DNA from: Mucilaginibacter jinjuensis
Lineage (GTDB): Bacteria; Bacteroidota; Bacteroidia; Sphingobacteriales; Sphingobacteriaceae
Assembly: GCF_028596025.1 (NCBI RefSeq)
Contig: NZ_CP117167.1
Span: 5,704,001 to 5,768,000 of the forward strand
Length of the DNA: 64,000 bases
Direction of reading: 5' to 3'
The notes under the pieces were generated by a model. It saw only the letters and a program-made list of their open reading frames with translations. It searched no databases and was not told where the DNA came from. Shown here in pieces: positions 7,100 to 15,900 of the stretch. The first letter of the stretch is position 1. Every line of letters begins with the position of its first letter. The position numbers and the translations under genes were made by a program.

Positions 7100-10000
7100 T
7101 TGATGTACAAGGAATATAAGCAACTTAACTTACCCCAGATTGGCAAAGAGGTATTAGAGTTCTGGAAACAGCACAACATATTTGAAAAAAGTATAAGCAG
7201 CCGCCCTGCCGATAACCCTTACACTTTTTACGAAGGGCCACCGAGTGCCAATGGTATGCCCGGCATCCACCATGCTATGGCACGCTCTATTAAAGATATT
7301 TTTTGCCGTTATAAAACCCTTAAAGGTTACCAGGTAAAACGGAAAGGCGGTTGGGATACCCACGGCCTGCCGATTGAGCTTGGCGTTGAAAAAACCTTAG
7401 GCATCACTAAGGATGATATCGGCAAAAAGATCTCGATCGAAGATTATAATGAAGCCTGCCGTAAAGAGGTAATGAAATTTACCGATGTGTGGAACGACCT
7501 GACCGAAAAGATGGGTTACTGGGTTGATCTTGATGATCCGTATATCACTTACAAAAACGAATACATCGAATCGCTTTGGTGGATCCTGAAAGAGTTTTAT
7601 AAAGCCGGTTACCTGTACAAAGGTTATACCGTGCAGCCTTACTCACCAAAATCGGGCACAGGCTTAAGTTCGCACGAGCTGAACCAGCCGGGTACTTACA
7701 AGATGGTGAAAGATACGACCATTGTTGCCCAATTTCACTTAAAGAATGACCAGCAGCATCCATTGATGCCAGTATTGTTTGATAACGCCGATGAAGACAC
7801 CGTAATTTTAGCATGGACCACTACCCCGTGGACCCTGCCATCAAACTGTGCGCTTGCTGTTGGCGAGAAAATCGACTATGTTAAAATCAGCACCTTTAAC
7901 CCTTACACCTACCAACCGGTAAGCGTAGTATTGGCTAAAGTACTGGTGAGCAAATATTTTAAAGCCGAAGGCGAAAACGCATCTTTTGAAGATTACAAAG
8001 GCGGCGATAAAGTGATCCCATGGGTTACCAAAGCCGAATTTAAAGGTACAGACTTAATTGGTTTACACTACCACCAACTGATGGATTATGTAACCAATGC
8101 CGACCTGGAAGAAAACGCTTTCCGTGTTATCCCGGCCGACTTTGTGACTACCGAAGACGGTACAGGTATAGTACACACCGCATCTGTTTTTGGTGCGGAT
8201 GACTTTAGAGCTTGTAAAGAAAATAACGTACCATCTGTAATGGTGCTGGACGAAAATGGCAAAGAAGTTCCATTGGTGAACAAGCAAGGCCGTTTTGTTG
8301 ACGAGGTTACCGACTTTGCAGGCCGTTACGTTAAAGAAGAATATTACAGTGCAGAAGAGCGCGCGGTAGAAGGTTTTAAACCTACTGACGTGCTGATCTC
8401 TATCAAACTGAAAGAAGATAATAAAGCATTCGACGTTAAAAAATATGAGCACAGCTACCCACACTCGTGGCGTACTGATGAGCCTATTTTATATTATCCG
8501 CTGGATAGCTGGTTTATTAAAACCACTGCCGTTAAGGATAAACTGATCGAATTGAACAAAACCATCAACTGGAAACCGGAAGCAACCGGAACCGGCCGTT
8601 TTGGTAACTGGTTGGAAAATTTGGTTGACTGGAACCTTTCGCGTTCGCGCTATTGGGGTACACCACTGCCTATCTGGCGTTGTGATAATCTCAATATTGA
8701 AGAAAACGAAATTTGCGTTGGTAACATTGAGGAATTAAAGGAACAAGGAAGATATTTCCATTATGAAAAGGCTATAGAATACTTTAGATTTCATCATGCA
8801 GATGAAATATTAGAGTTTCTTGGAATTCCATATAACGAAGATAGCCAGGAAGACTGGACTATCATAGAACAGTTTATCTATGATATTGAAGATAAATCGA
8901 TTTCGTTAAAAAACCTTATTGATTTTTGCCCAAACAGAGATGTGCTTTTTGAAAAATTCTCAACTCCAATTGAAGAATACTTTAAAGAAAGAGGCATCCC
9001 ATTTGATCTTCATAGACCTTATGTTGACAATATTGTTTTGTCCAAAACCTACGAGGGTAAAACATATTATTATTATCGCGAGCCGGATCTGATCGACGTT
9101 TGGTTTGATTCGGGCGCTATGCCTTATGCGCAATGGCATTTCCCATTCGAAAATAAAGAACAATTTGCCAACGCCTACCCTGCCGATTTTATTGCCGAAG
9201 GTGTGGATCAAACCCGCGGTTGGTTCTTTACCCTGCATGCTATATCAGTAATGCTGAGCGAGTGCAGCCCGGAAATTAAAGCGGTTAACGCCGTAGTTAA
9301 CAACCCCGGTGTGGCGTTTAAAAACGTGGTATCAAACGGATTGGTGCTGGATAAAAACGGCAACAAAATGTCTAAACGTTTAGGCAATGGTGTTGATCCG
9401 TTCGAAACTATTGAGCATTATGGTGCCGATGCTGCCCGCTGGTACATGATCAGCAATGCATCACCATGGGATAACCTGAAATTTAATGTGGAAGGTATAG
9501 ATGAAGTGCGCCGTAAATTCTTCGGTACGCTTTACAACACTTATTCATTTTTCTCACTTTATGCCAATATCGATAACTTCAACTATAGCGAAGCCGAAAT
9601 TGCATTTGCAGACCGACCGGAGATTGACCGCTGGATCATTTCGTTATTAAATACCTTAACCCTGGAGGTTGATGCATTTTATGCCGATTTCGAGCCGACT
9701 AAAGCCGCACGTTCTATCCAGTCGTTTGTTGATGAGCATTTGAGCAACTGGTACGTACGTTTAAGCCGTCGCCGTTTCTGGAAATCAGATAACTCAAACG
9801 ATAAGCTTTCGGCTTACCAAACTTTATATACCTGCTTGGTTACCATCTCTAAACTGATGTCGCCAATTGCACCGTTCTTTGCCGAACGTTTGTATAACGA
9901 TTTAAACAGCACTACAGGTAAAGAGAATTTCGAATCAGTCCACCTGGCCGATTTCCCTGTTTACCATGCAGATTTGGTTGATGCCGAACTGGAGCAACGT

Positions 10001-10720
10001 ATGCAAATGGCACAGGATATCTCATCGCTGGTATTATCGCTGCGTAAAAAAGTGGGTATCAATGTTCGTCAGCCTTTAAGCAAAATCTTGTTACCGGTAC
10101 TGGATGCCAACTTCCAGCACCAGGTTGATGGCGTTAAGGATCTGATCCTGACTGAAACCAACATCAAGGACATCGAATACATTACCGATACAGCAGGGTT
10201 CATCAAGAAGAAAATCAAACCTAACTTTAAAGCCTTAGGCAAAAAAGTGGGTAAGGACATGAAACCGGTTGGCGATGCCATTATTGCCTTAACTGATGCG
10301 GACATTGCCTTATTGGAAAATGAGGGTGAGATTGCAATACTTGATGGAAAATACACTATATTGGTATCTGAAGTAGAAATATCTGCCGAAGACGTACCGG
10401 GATGGCAAGTTGCGAGTTTAGGAAAACTAACCGTTGCTTTAGATGTTACCATTACCGACGAGCTAAAACAAGAAGGCATATCAAGGGAACTGATAAATCG
10501 TATACAGAACCTGCGTAAGAGCAAAGATTTTGAAGTTACTGACAAGATAAACGTCCGCCTAAGCGAGCATCCGTTGATCAGCGGAGCGGTAAAAAACAAT
10601 TTGTCATATATTTGCGCCGAAATTTTAGCTGATAACATTCAGTTCGACAGCAACTTAACTGGTGCTGAGACCGTAGTTATTGATGACATTGAAATATTGA
10701 TTGCTATAAGTAAAATATAA
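7100..10720 (+). CDS. ileS: Isoleucyl-tRNA synthetase with an AT-rich insertion
   Basis: Class I synthetase of 1206 aa that charges tRNA-Ile and edits Val-tRNA-Ile. The HIGH-type motif is PGIHHAMAR (about residues 52-60), the editing (CP1) domain lies at about 190-410 with TTTPWTLPSN, KMSKR is at about 756, and the anticodon-binding domain fills about 800-1206. I know Bacteroidota IleRS as roughly 1120-1150 aa; the excess lies at about 531-654, between LSRSRYWGTPLPIW and DLIDVWFDSG, where a Lys/Glu/Ile/Phe-rich segment is encoded by markedly AT-rich DNA. The reading frame is intact and both flanking core motifs are normal, so the enzyme is presumably active. It starts the ileS - DksA-like - lspA operon, overlapping the next gene by one base. 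Confidence 0.96.
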   Translation: MMYKEYKQLNLPQIGKEVLEFWKQHNIFEKSISSRPADNPYTFYEGPPSANGMPGIHHAMARSIKDIFCRYKTLKGYQVKRKGGWDTHGLPIELGVEKTLGITKDDIGKKISIEDYNEACRKEVMKFTDVWNDLTEKMGYWVDLDDPYITYKNEYIESLWWILKEFYKAGYLYKGYTVQPYSPKSGTGLSSHELNQPGTYKMVKDTTIVAQFHLKNDQQHPLMPVLFDNADEDTVILAWTTTPWTLPSNCALAVGEKIDYVKISTFNPYTYQPVSVVLAKVLVSKYFKAEGENASFEDYKGGDKVIPWVTKAEFKGTDLIGLHYHQLMDYVTNADLEENAFRVIPADFVTTEDGTGIVHTASVFGADDFRACKENNVPSVMVLDENGKEVPLVNKQGRFVDEVTDFAGRYVKEEYYSAEERAVEGFKPTDVLISIKLKEDNKAFDVKKYEHSYPHSWRTDEPILYYPLDSWFIKTTAVKDKLIELNKTINWKPEATGTGRFGNWLENLVDWNLSRSRYWGTPLPIWRCDNLNIEENEICVGNIEELKEQGRYFHYEKAIEYFRFHHADEILEFLGIPYNEDSQEDWTIIEQFIYDIEDKSISLKNLIDFCPNRDVLFEKFSTPIEEYFKERGIPFDLHRPYVDNIVLSKTYEGKTYYYYREPDLIDVWFDSGAMPYAQWHFPFENKEQFANAYPADFIAEGVDQTRGWFFTLHAISVMLSECSPEIKAVNAVVNNPGVAFKNVVSNGLVLDKNGNKMSKRLGNGVDPFETIEHYGADAARWYMISNASPWDNLKFNVEGIDEVRRKFFGTLYNTYSFFSLYANIDNFNYSEAEIAFADRPEIDRWIISLLNTLTLEVDAFYADFEPTKAARSIQSFVDEHLSNWYVRLSRRRFWKSDNSNDKLSAYQTLYTCLVTISKLMSPIAPFFAERLYNDLNSTTGKENFESVHLADFPVYHADLVDAELEQRMQMAQDISSLVLSLRKKVGINVRQPLSKILLPVLDANFQHQVDGVKDLILTETNIKDIEYITDTAGFIKKKIKPNFKALGKKVGKDMKPVGDAIIALTDADIALLENEGEIAILDGKYTILVSEVEISAEDVPGWQVASLGKLTVALDVTITDELKQEGISRELINRIQNLRKSKDFEVTDKINVRLSEHPLISGAVKNNLSYICAEILADNIQFDSNLTGAETVVIDDIEILIAISKI

Positions 10721-11106
10721 TGAAACCAGAACAACCAGAAAAAACCAGATATTCTGACTCAGAATTACAGGAGTTTAAAGAACTGCTTTTAGACAAAGTG
10801 CGCGGTGCCCGCGAAGAATTAAATGCCCTTGCATCATCATTAAGTAACCCTAACTTAAACGGTACTGATGATACTGCAGGTACTTATAAAACATTAGAAG
10901 ACGGATCGGCTACGTTAGAGAAAGAATCTATCAACCAGTTGGCTGCACGTCAGAAAAAATTTATCGACCAGTTAGAAGCTGCTTTAGTACGTATTGAAAA
11001 TAAAACTTACGGTATTTGCCGCGAAACGGGTAAACTAATTCAAAAAGAGCGTTTACGCGCAGTGCCACATACTACCTTAAGTATGGAAGCAAAATTAAGG
11101 CAATAA
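10720..11106 (+). CDS. TraR/DksA-family protein without zinc-finger cysteines
   Basis: 128 aa with the DksA plan: an N-terminal coiled coil (about 15-95, rich in Glu/Lys/Leu with an acidic turn near NGTDDTAGTYKT) and a C-terminal globular end. DksA-type proteins enter the RNA polymerase secondary channel and modulate initiation with ppGpp. The C-terminal C4 zinc finger is degenerate: only one Cys remains (YGICRETGKLIQKERLRAVP), which is the usual state of this protein in Bacteroidota. The ATG overlaps the ileS stop (TAATG) and lspA begins on the base after its own stop, so translation of the three genes is tightly coupled. Confidence 0.88.
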   Translation: MKPEQPEKTRYSDSELQEFKELLLDKVRGAREELNALASSLSNPNLNGTDDTAGTYKTLEDGSATLEKESINQLAARQKKFIDQLEAALVRIENKTYGICRETGKLIQKERLRAVPHTTLSMEAKLRQ

Positions 11107-11712
11107 ATGAAGCCCGTTTATACTAAACCGTTTTTTACTGCCCTACTTGTTATCCTGGTAGATCAGATCGTTAAAATATGGGTTCACTCCCACATGTACC
11201 TTGGCGAACGTATTGAGTTTTTAGGCAGCCGTGGTATGCTTTTATATACCGAAAACAACGGCATGGCCTTCGGCTGGGAACTGGGCGGCCAGTTAGGCAA
11301 GCTTGCACTTACCCTGTTCCGCATTGGCGCTGTGGTAGGTATAGGTTATGGCCTGGTATACTTAATTAAACACAAATACCATCGTGGGCTGATCATGAAC
11401 ATGTCGCTCATATTTGCCGGCGCTGTTGGTAATATTATCGACTCAACCGTTTACGGCATGGTTTACGGCTATGCACCCGTATTTCAGGGCCGTGTGGTTG
11501 ATATGTTTTACTTCCCTATTATCCGCGGTATATTCCCAACCTGGGTGCCGGTATGGGGTGGGCAGGATTTCGAGTTTTTCCGCCCGATATTTAACGTTGC
11601 CGACTCTGCCATTTCTATCGGTGTAATTATGATCCTGATTTATCAGAAACGATATTTCAAACACCAGGAAATTGAAATAAGCAGTCCACACAGCGAAATA
11701 CTGGAAGAATAA
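11107..11712 (+). CDS. lspA: Lipoprotein signal peptidase (signal peptidase II)
   Basis: 201 aa inner-membrane aspartyl protease that cleaves signal peptides of prolipoproteins after diacylglyceryl modification. Four membrane helices are visible (about 8-24, 73-93, 99-118, 165-184). The catalytic aspartates are in GNIIDS (about residue 117) and FNVADSAIS (about residue 163), with the conserved NNGMAFGW and GRVVDMFYFP motifs. It is longer than the about 165-residue enterobacterial enzyme because of an extra loop (about 130-155) and a charged tail, as usual in this phylum. It ends the ileS operon; a terminator follows 59 bases later. Confidence 0.96.
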   Translation: MKPVYTKPFFTALLVILVDQIVKIWVHSHMYLGERIEFLGSRGMLLYTENNGMAFGWELGGQLGKLALTLFRIGAVVGIGYGLVYLIKHKYHRGLIMNMSLIFAGAVGNIIDSTVYGMVYGYAPVFQGRVVDMFYFPIIRGIFPTWVPVWGGQDFEFFRPIFNVADSAISIGVIMILIYQKRYFKHQEIEISSPHSEILEE

Positions 11713-11771
11713 TCTTCAATTAGCTAATTTGTCGATTTGGCAATTTGTTAATGTAACTTATAGAATATTTG

Positions 11772-11802
11772 AGCCGCCTCGTAAAACGAGGCGGCTTTTT
11801 TG
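11772..11802 (+). terminator. Terminator of the ileS-lspA operon
   Basis: AGCCGCCTCGT, loop AAA, ACGAGGCGGCT and six T: an 11-bp perfect stem. Confidence 0.95.
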
Positions 11803-11841
11803 TTAGTAATTCTTGATGGTAGTTTTGAATTTCGCGGCAAA

Positions 11842-12302
11842 TCAATTTACACCGTAAAAGGTTTTTGTAATACGCCAATTACCATTATCCTTTACAAGTT
11901 TAAAATGATCATCCCTGTTAGAACTTAAATTAAAGATGATCAGATGTGCAGAATCCCCATTAAAAGTCAGTTTTGAAATTTCTAAACGTTGTTTATGATT
12001 ACCATTGGGTGATGTAATTGGCAATCTGTTTTCGGGTAAGTTCTTAATATATTGAATATGAAATGGCGCAATGTAAACAGGCCAGTCTACGTTATAATCA
12101 ATCTTTGATTTAACAAAATACAAAGTATCCGCTGTTGGAATTAAGCCATCAAAATTTTTTATAAATATCCGGAGGATATGGCTGTTCTAAATACCTCCAG
12201 GGTATCTTTCTTGCTAAACACGGCTTGTTTAGAATTGCATGATACCAAACAACTACATAGCACACACCATATTGGTATTGAACGATACAATCTCTTTCTC
12301 AT
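11842..12302 (-). pseudogene. Frameshifted lipoprotein gene
   Basis: An ATG at 12302 opens a 47-residue frame (12159-12302) beginning MRKRLYRS, with a hydrophobic core and the lipobox LVSC (Cys22), then NSKQAVFSKKDTLEVFR before a TAA. The same sequence continues in the -1 frame across an ATTTATAAAAAATTTT stretch as IKNFDGLIPTADTLYFVKSK and so on to the stop at 11842 (a frame of over 100 codons). Together they make one lipoprotein of about 153 residues with a frameshift near 12160. The tail (DDHFKLVKDNGNWRITKTFYGVN) resembles DUF4878/NTF2-like lipoprotein ends. The mutation or a sequencing error at the A6 run explains it. AT-rich relative to neighbours. Confidence 0.65.
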
Positions 12303-12463
12303 ATTAACTAAAAGCCGTAGAAATATAATCATTTAATGACATCGTTTAAGGTTATTACTTTTTGTATTTCAAGATATCCTCACATCTGCGCATCATTAAC
12401 AAATTGCCAAATCAATAAATTATCAAATTAAAGAATCCTATCTTTAGGCAACAATCCTTCAGC

Positions 12464-14614
12464 ATGAAAAAAACTCTACTCCTCTTTTTACTTAGCGGCA
12501 GCTTGTTTAGTCTCAAGGCCCAGCAGGGCAAGCAGGCTATTACGGTTACCGATATGGCTAAGATTAAACAAATTAACAGCGTTTCATTTTCGCATAATGG
12601 CAAGCAGATTGCCTTCAGGGTAACATCTATTGTGCCCGATGAAGAAAAAAAAGCCGAATATGCTTACCGCAACCAAATATGCCTGGTACCTGCCGATGGC
12701 AGCGCACCGGCAAGGGCGATAACAGCTATAGCTTCCAGTAGCGGACAGCCCACCTGGTCGCCGGATGATAGCAAGCTGGCTTTTACACGTGTAGTTAAAG
12801 GGCACACACAGATATTCCTGATGTCGTTAAACGGCGGCGAACCTATTCAGTTAACGAATGATAGTTATGGCGCAAGCATGCCGCAGTGGTCGCCGGATGG
12901 TAGTAAGATCATGTATTCGGTTAACCTCTCCTACCCCGAGATGTTGAAGGACTCGATTTTAAACCCAGGGAAAAAAGTACCTTATTGGAGTATCGAAGAG
13001 CCTGGTTTTAAGGCAAACCAACCTGTATCGAAAGCCAAACAAAATGCCGATGGCAGCTTAGATGAAGTACGTGCTTACTTAAAACAAGATGAGGCTGATA
13101 ACAAAGTAAAAGTTTTCACCAAGCTGAATTTCGAAGGCGAAGCTTCGACAGAGCCAGACTTCAACTTTAATCATTATATGATTATTGAGGCCAAAGCCGG
13201 CGCAAAAGCAAAACCACTTACATTCGGCTTCCAGAATTACAACGGTGCTACTTTTACGCCAGATGGAAAAAGCATTATCCTGAGCGCCGCTCCAGATACT
13301 TTGGTAAATCCTGATCGCAGCCGATTATCTGCTGTTTATACCATGCCGGTTAGTGGCGGTGCGCCTAAAGTATTAATCAGTGAGGATGGCATGTCTATAG
13401 GCAACAGCTCTATTTCGCCATCGGGCAGATATTTGGTTTACCAGATCGGTAAGGAAATGCAGATCAATATCCCACAGCTGGCTATCTATGATTTCCAGAA
13501 CCCAGGCAAAAAGATCATCATTCCGGTTGATCGCAGTATTACAGGTTTCGCATGGTCTAAGGATAGCAAGGTGCTTTACTTTACCGCACAATCAAACGGT
13601 GGCGTGCCTATTTATAAAGTAAATATGGCTACGCTGAAACCGGAATTGATCAGCACTTTTGATGAAGGCGACGGTAGCCTCGATGTAAGCGCAACACAGA
13701 TTGCTTATGTAAAAACAGAGGTAGCCAATCCTTATGAATTGTATACTGCCGACCTGAATAATAAATCGGCCAAGCGCATTACCTCATTCAACTACGAGTG
13801 GCTGAAGGATAAGAAACTGAGCTTTCCCGAAAAGAAATACTATACCAATAGCAAGGGCATGAAAGTGGAGTACTGGGTGATGAAACCCACCAATTTCGAC
13901 CCTAATAAGAAATACCCGATTATGCTGCAAATCCACGGTGGGCCAAGCGCCATGTGGGGACCGGGCGAAAACACCATGTGGCATGAGTATCAATTCTTCT
14001 GCGCACAGGGTTATGGCGTAGTATACTCTAACCCTCGTGGTTCGGGCGGTTACGGTATCGACTTCCTGAAAGGCAATTACCAGGATTGGGGTAACGGCCC
14101 AACCGAAGATGTACTGGCAGCCCTTGATGGCGCATTAGCCGAAGGATGGGGCGATAAAGACAAAACGGTAGCTACAGGCGGCTCGTACGCAGGGTATTTA
14201 ACCGGGTGGCTCGCCGGCCATACAAAACGCTTCGCAGCTATATCATCGCAACGCGGCGTATATGATTTAACCACTTTCTTCGGTGAAGGCAATGCCTGGC
14301 AATTAGTACCGATGTATTTTGGAGGCTACCCCTGGGAAGAGAATATCCGCCCGATACTGGCACGCGAATCGCCGTTTACTTATGTAAATCAAATTACAAC
14401 ACCATACCTGATCATACACGGCGAAACAGATTTGCGCACGGGTATTGTACAGGGCGAAATGATGTATAAAGCATTAAAGGTTTTAAACCGTCCGGTGGAA
14501 TATATCCAGCACCCCGGAGGTACACATGAGCTAAGCCGATCGGGCAATGTGCGCCAGCGCATAGACCAGATGCTGAGGATCTATGAGTTTTTTGAACGAT
14601 ACATAACCCATTAA
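12464..14614 (+). CDS. S9 family (prolyl oligopeptidase-type) serine peptidase
   Basis: 716 aa secreted or periplasmic peptidase. Signal peptide at 1-19 (MKKTLLLFLLSGSLFSLKA). A WD40-like/TolB-like beta propeller covers about 30-430 (repeats such as SPDGSKIMYSV and SPDDSKLAFTR). The alpha/beta-hydrolase domain covers about 460-716: oxyanion region HGGPSAMWGPG, nucleophile Ser574 in GGSYAGY, Asp in HGETDLRTG, His in HPGGTHELSR. The family cleaves short peptides, often as dipeptidyl or acylaminoacyl peptidase. A TATCTTTA -7-like sequence lies just upstream. It is monocistronic, its stop codon being part of the terminator stem. Confidence 0.94.
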   Translation: MKKTLLLFLLSGSLFSLKAQQGKQAITVTDMAKIKQINSVSFSHNGKQIAFRVTSIVPDEEKKAEYAYRNQICLVPADGSAPARAITAIASSSGQPTWSPDDSKLAFTRVVKGHTQIFLMSLNGGEPIQLTNDSYGASMPQWSPDGSKIMYSVNLSYPEMLKDSILNPGKKVPYWSIEEPGFKANQPVSKAKQNADGSLDEVRAYLKQDEADNKVKVFTKLNFEGEASTEPDFNFNHYMIIEAKAGAKAKPLTFGFQNYNGATFTPDGKSIILSAAPDTLVNPDRSRLSAVYTMPVSGGAPKVLISEDGMSIGNSSISPSGRYLVYQIGKEMQINIPQLAIYDFQNPGKKIIIPVDRSITGFAWSKDSKVLYFTAQSNGGVPIYKVNMATLKPELISTFDEGDGSLDVSATQIAYVKTEVANPYELYTADLNNKSAKRITSFNYEWLKDKKLSFPEKKYYTNSKGMKVEYWVMKPTNFDPNKKYPIMLQIHGGPSAMWGPGENTMWHEYQFFCAQGYGVVYSNPRGSGGYGIDFLKGNYQDWGNGPTEDVLAALDGALAEGWGDKDKTVATGGSYAGYLTGWLAGHTKRFAAISSQRGVYDLTTFFGEGNAWQLVPMYFGGYPWEENIRPILARESPFTYVNQITTPYLIIHGETDLRTGIVQGEMMYKALKVLNRPVEYIQHPGGTHELSRSGNVRQRIDQMLRIYEFFERYITH

Positions 14615-14655
14615 ATAAGAAATCCCCGCCGGCATGGCGGGGATTTCTTATTTAA
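14611..14655. terminator. Bidirectional terminator with a 20-bp perfect stem overlapping the stop codon
   Basis: 14611-14630 pairs perfectly with 14636-14655 around GGCAT. The 5' arm includes the TAA of the S9 peptidase gene. It also lies downstream of the minus-strand peptide gene (14694-14840). Confidence 0.9.
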
Positions 14656-14693
14656 TGCATAATGATCAAATCATTAATAGAGATGGCGCTCAT

Positions 14694-14840
14694 TTAAGAA
14701 AGGCCATTCCCTGTTTTACTACTTTTCGGTCCTACTGCACCCTCTGATGGTCCTGGAACAGACCCGCCTTCAATAGAATATGAGCTTATCACTTCAATTT
14801 CAGGGGCGATCCACTGTTTTTTTTGTTTTTCTTGTTCCAT
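14694..14840 (-). CDS. 48-residue peptide resembling a ribosomal-peptide precursor
   Basis: ATG at 14840, stop TAA at 14694-14696. The N-terminal half is charged (MEQEKQKKQW) followed by WIAPEIEVISSYSIEGG, then a Gly/Pro/Ser-rich tail SVPGPSEGAVGPKSSKTGN ending GLS. The W-x-x-P-x-[IV]-x-[VI] leader motif, the GG at residues 25-26 and the small-residue tail fit the short precursor-like peptides frequent in Bacteroidota. There is no maturase, transporter or peptidase beside it, so this is a resemblance only. It lies 101 bp downstream of the formyltransferase gene on the same strand and may belong to its transcript. Confidence 0.6.
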   Translation of the reverse strand: MEQEKQKKQWIAPEIEVISSYSIEGGSVPGPSEGAVGPKSSKTGNGLS

Positions 14841-14941
14841 AATTTAGTGTTTAAAGTATCGTCTATAATTAAAATAATATATGAGAAAATTGTTTTAACA
14901 TCATTGCAATATTTTCAACTTAATATTTAATATTCAGCCTT

Positions 14942-15865
14942 TTAATCCAACTGCTGCAATTCAACAAATCCAAATCTCTGAGCATTTCGTGCAGGGATAA
15001 ATATGCCTGATAAATTTAGCATAGTTATTTGTAAAATCCTACCATTAATGCACGCAATTTTAAAACTATCGGCACATTCAATAATGGTACCCGGATTGTA
15101 GTTATTCTCTTCTTTTATCCCGGCATCTGCCTCAAATGCATCCATAATTTTTAATTCCTGCCCGTTATAATAGGTAATAGCCCCCTTATTCCATGAACTG
15201 CAGGCATTAATAAGCAACACGATCTCACGCGCAGTCATTTTGCTCCAATCAATACTTACCTCTGCAATACCCGGCCGCTGGTGATAACTTATCCCGGCGA
15301 CAGGCTGTGCATACCCATTAATACTTTTACCCTGTATAATGTGCTGCAATATGATGCCGACACCTTCAACACAAGCATAACTCAGTATACGGTTTACCTG
15401 TGCATACGTAAAATAATCTTCCCTTGTTATCGCTTTAGTCCAAACTATCGGGCCGGCATCAAATTTAGCAGTAACCTGGTGTATGGTGGCTGTTATTTCG
15501 GCTTCTCCGTTTTTAATTTGCCAAAACACAGGGTTAGGGCCACGGTAGGCCGGCAACGAACCAAAATGAATATTAAACAGCCTGCCATTAAGCTTTAATG
15601 GCAGCTGTTTAACATCTATCCGGTGTTTATAACCTAAAACAAATACAACATCGGGTTCATACATATCAAGCCATTGGTAAACAGCGTTGTCTGATCCACC
15701 GCTCTCCTGCACATTGATGCCTGCCGCTTTGCAAAAATAGGCTACACCGGTAAAATCGGCTCTATCTTCCACATCTGCAAAAAGCAGGCTTGCAATTTTA
15801 TTGGCCTGCAGAAGCTGTAATAAAGGTATACATAATTCAACGCTCGAAATTACCCCTACTTTCAT
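14942..15865 (-). CDS. Formyltransferase family protein (methionyl-tRNA formyltransferase-like fold)
   Basis: 307 aa. An N-terminal Rossmann-like domain carries the formyltransferase triad: Asn and His in FNIHFGSLPAYRGPNPVFW (about residues 98-116) and Asp in FDAGPIVW (about 140). The C-terminal part (about 205-307) looks like the OB-like domain of Fmt. The protein is shorter and more divergent than Fmt and should be a sugar- or small-molecule N-formyltransferase using 10-formyl-THF rather than the housekeeping enzyme; the acceptor is unknown. It lies 35 bp after the third MdpB-like gene and is probably co-transcribed with the three, which points to modification of something in that locus. 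AT-rich codon use compared with the housekeeping genes. Confidence 0.8.
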   Translation of the reverse strand: MKVGVISSVELCIPLLQLLQANKIASLLFADVEDRADFTGVAYFCKAAGINVQESGGSDNAVYQWLDMYEPDVVFVLGYKHRIDVKQLPLKLNGRLFNIHFGSLPAYRGPNPVFWQIKNGEAEITATIHQVTAKFDAGPIVWTKAITREDYFTYAQVNRILSYACVEGVGIILQHIIQGKSINGYAQPVAGISYHQRPGIAEVSIDWSKMTAREIVLLINACSSWNKGAITYYNGQELKIMDAFEADAGIKEENNYNPGTIIECADSFKIACINGRILQITMLNLSGIFIPARNAQRFGFVELQQLD

Positions 15866-15900
15866 GTATTCTTAATTCAATTGGCTGGTAAAATTTAGCT

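Noticed and set aside
8063..8464. 133-codon minus-strand ORF opposite ileS
   Set aside because: Antisense shadow of the well-conserved synthetase frame.
12150..12175. Programmed -1 frameshift in the broken lipoprotein gene
   Set aside because: The shift would have to happen before the TAA on a TAT TTA pair, which is not a canonical slippery heptamer, and there is no clear stimulatory structure.
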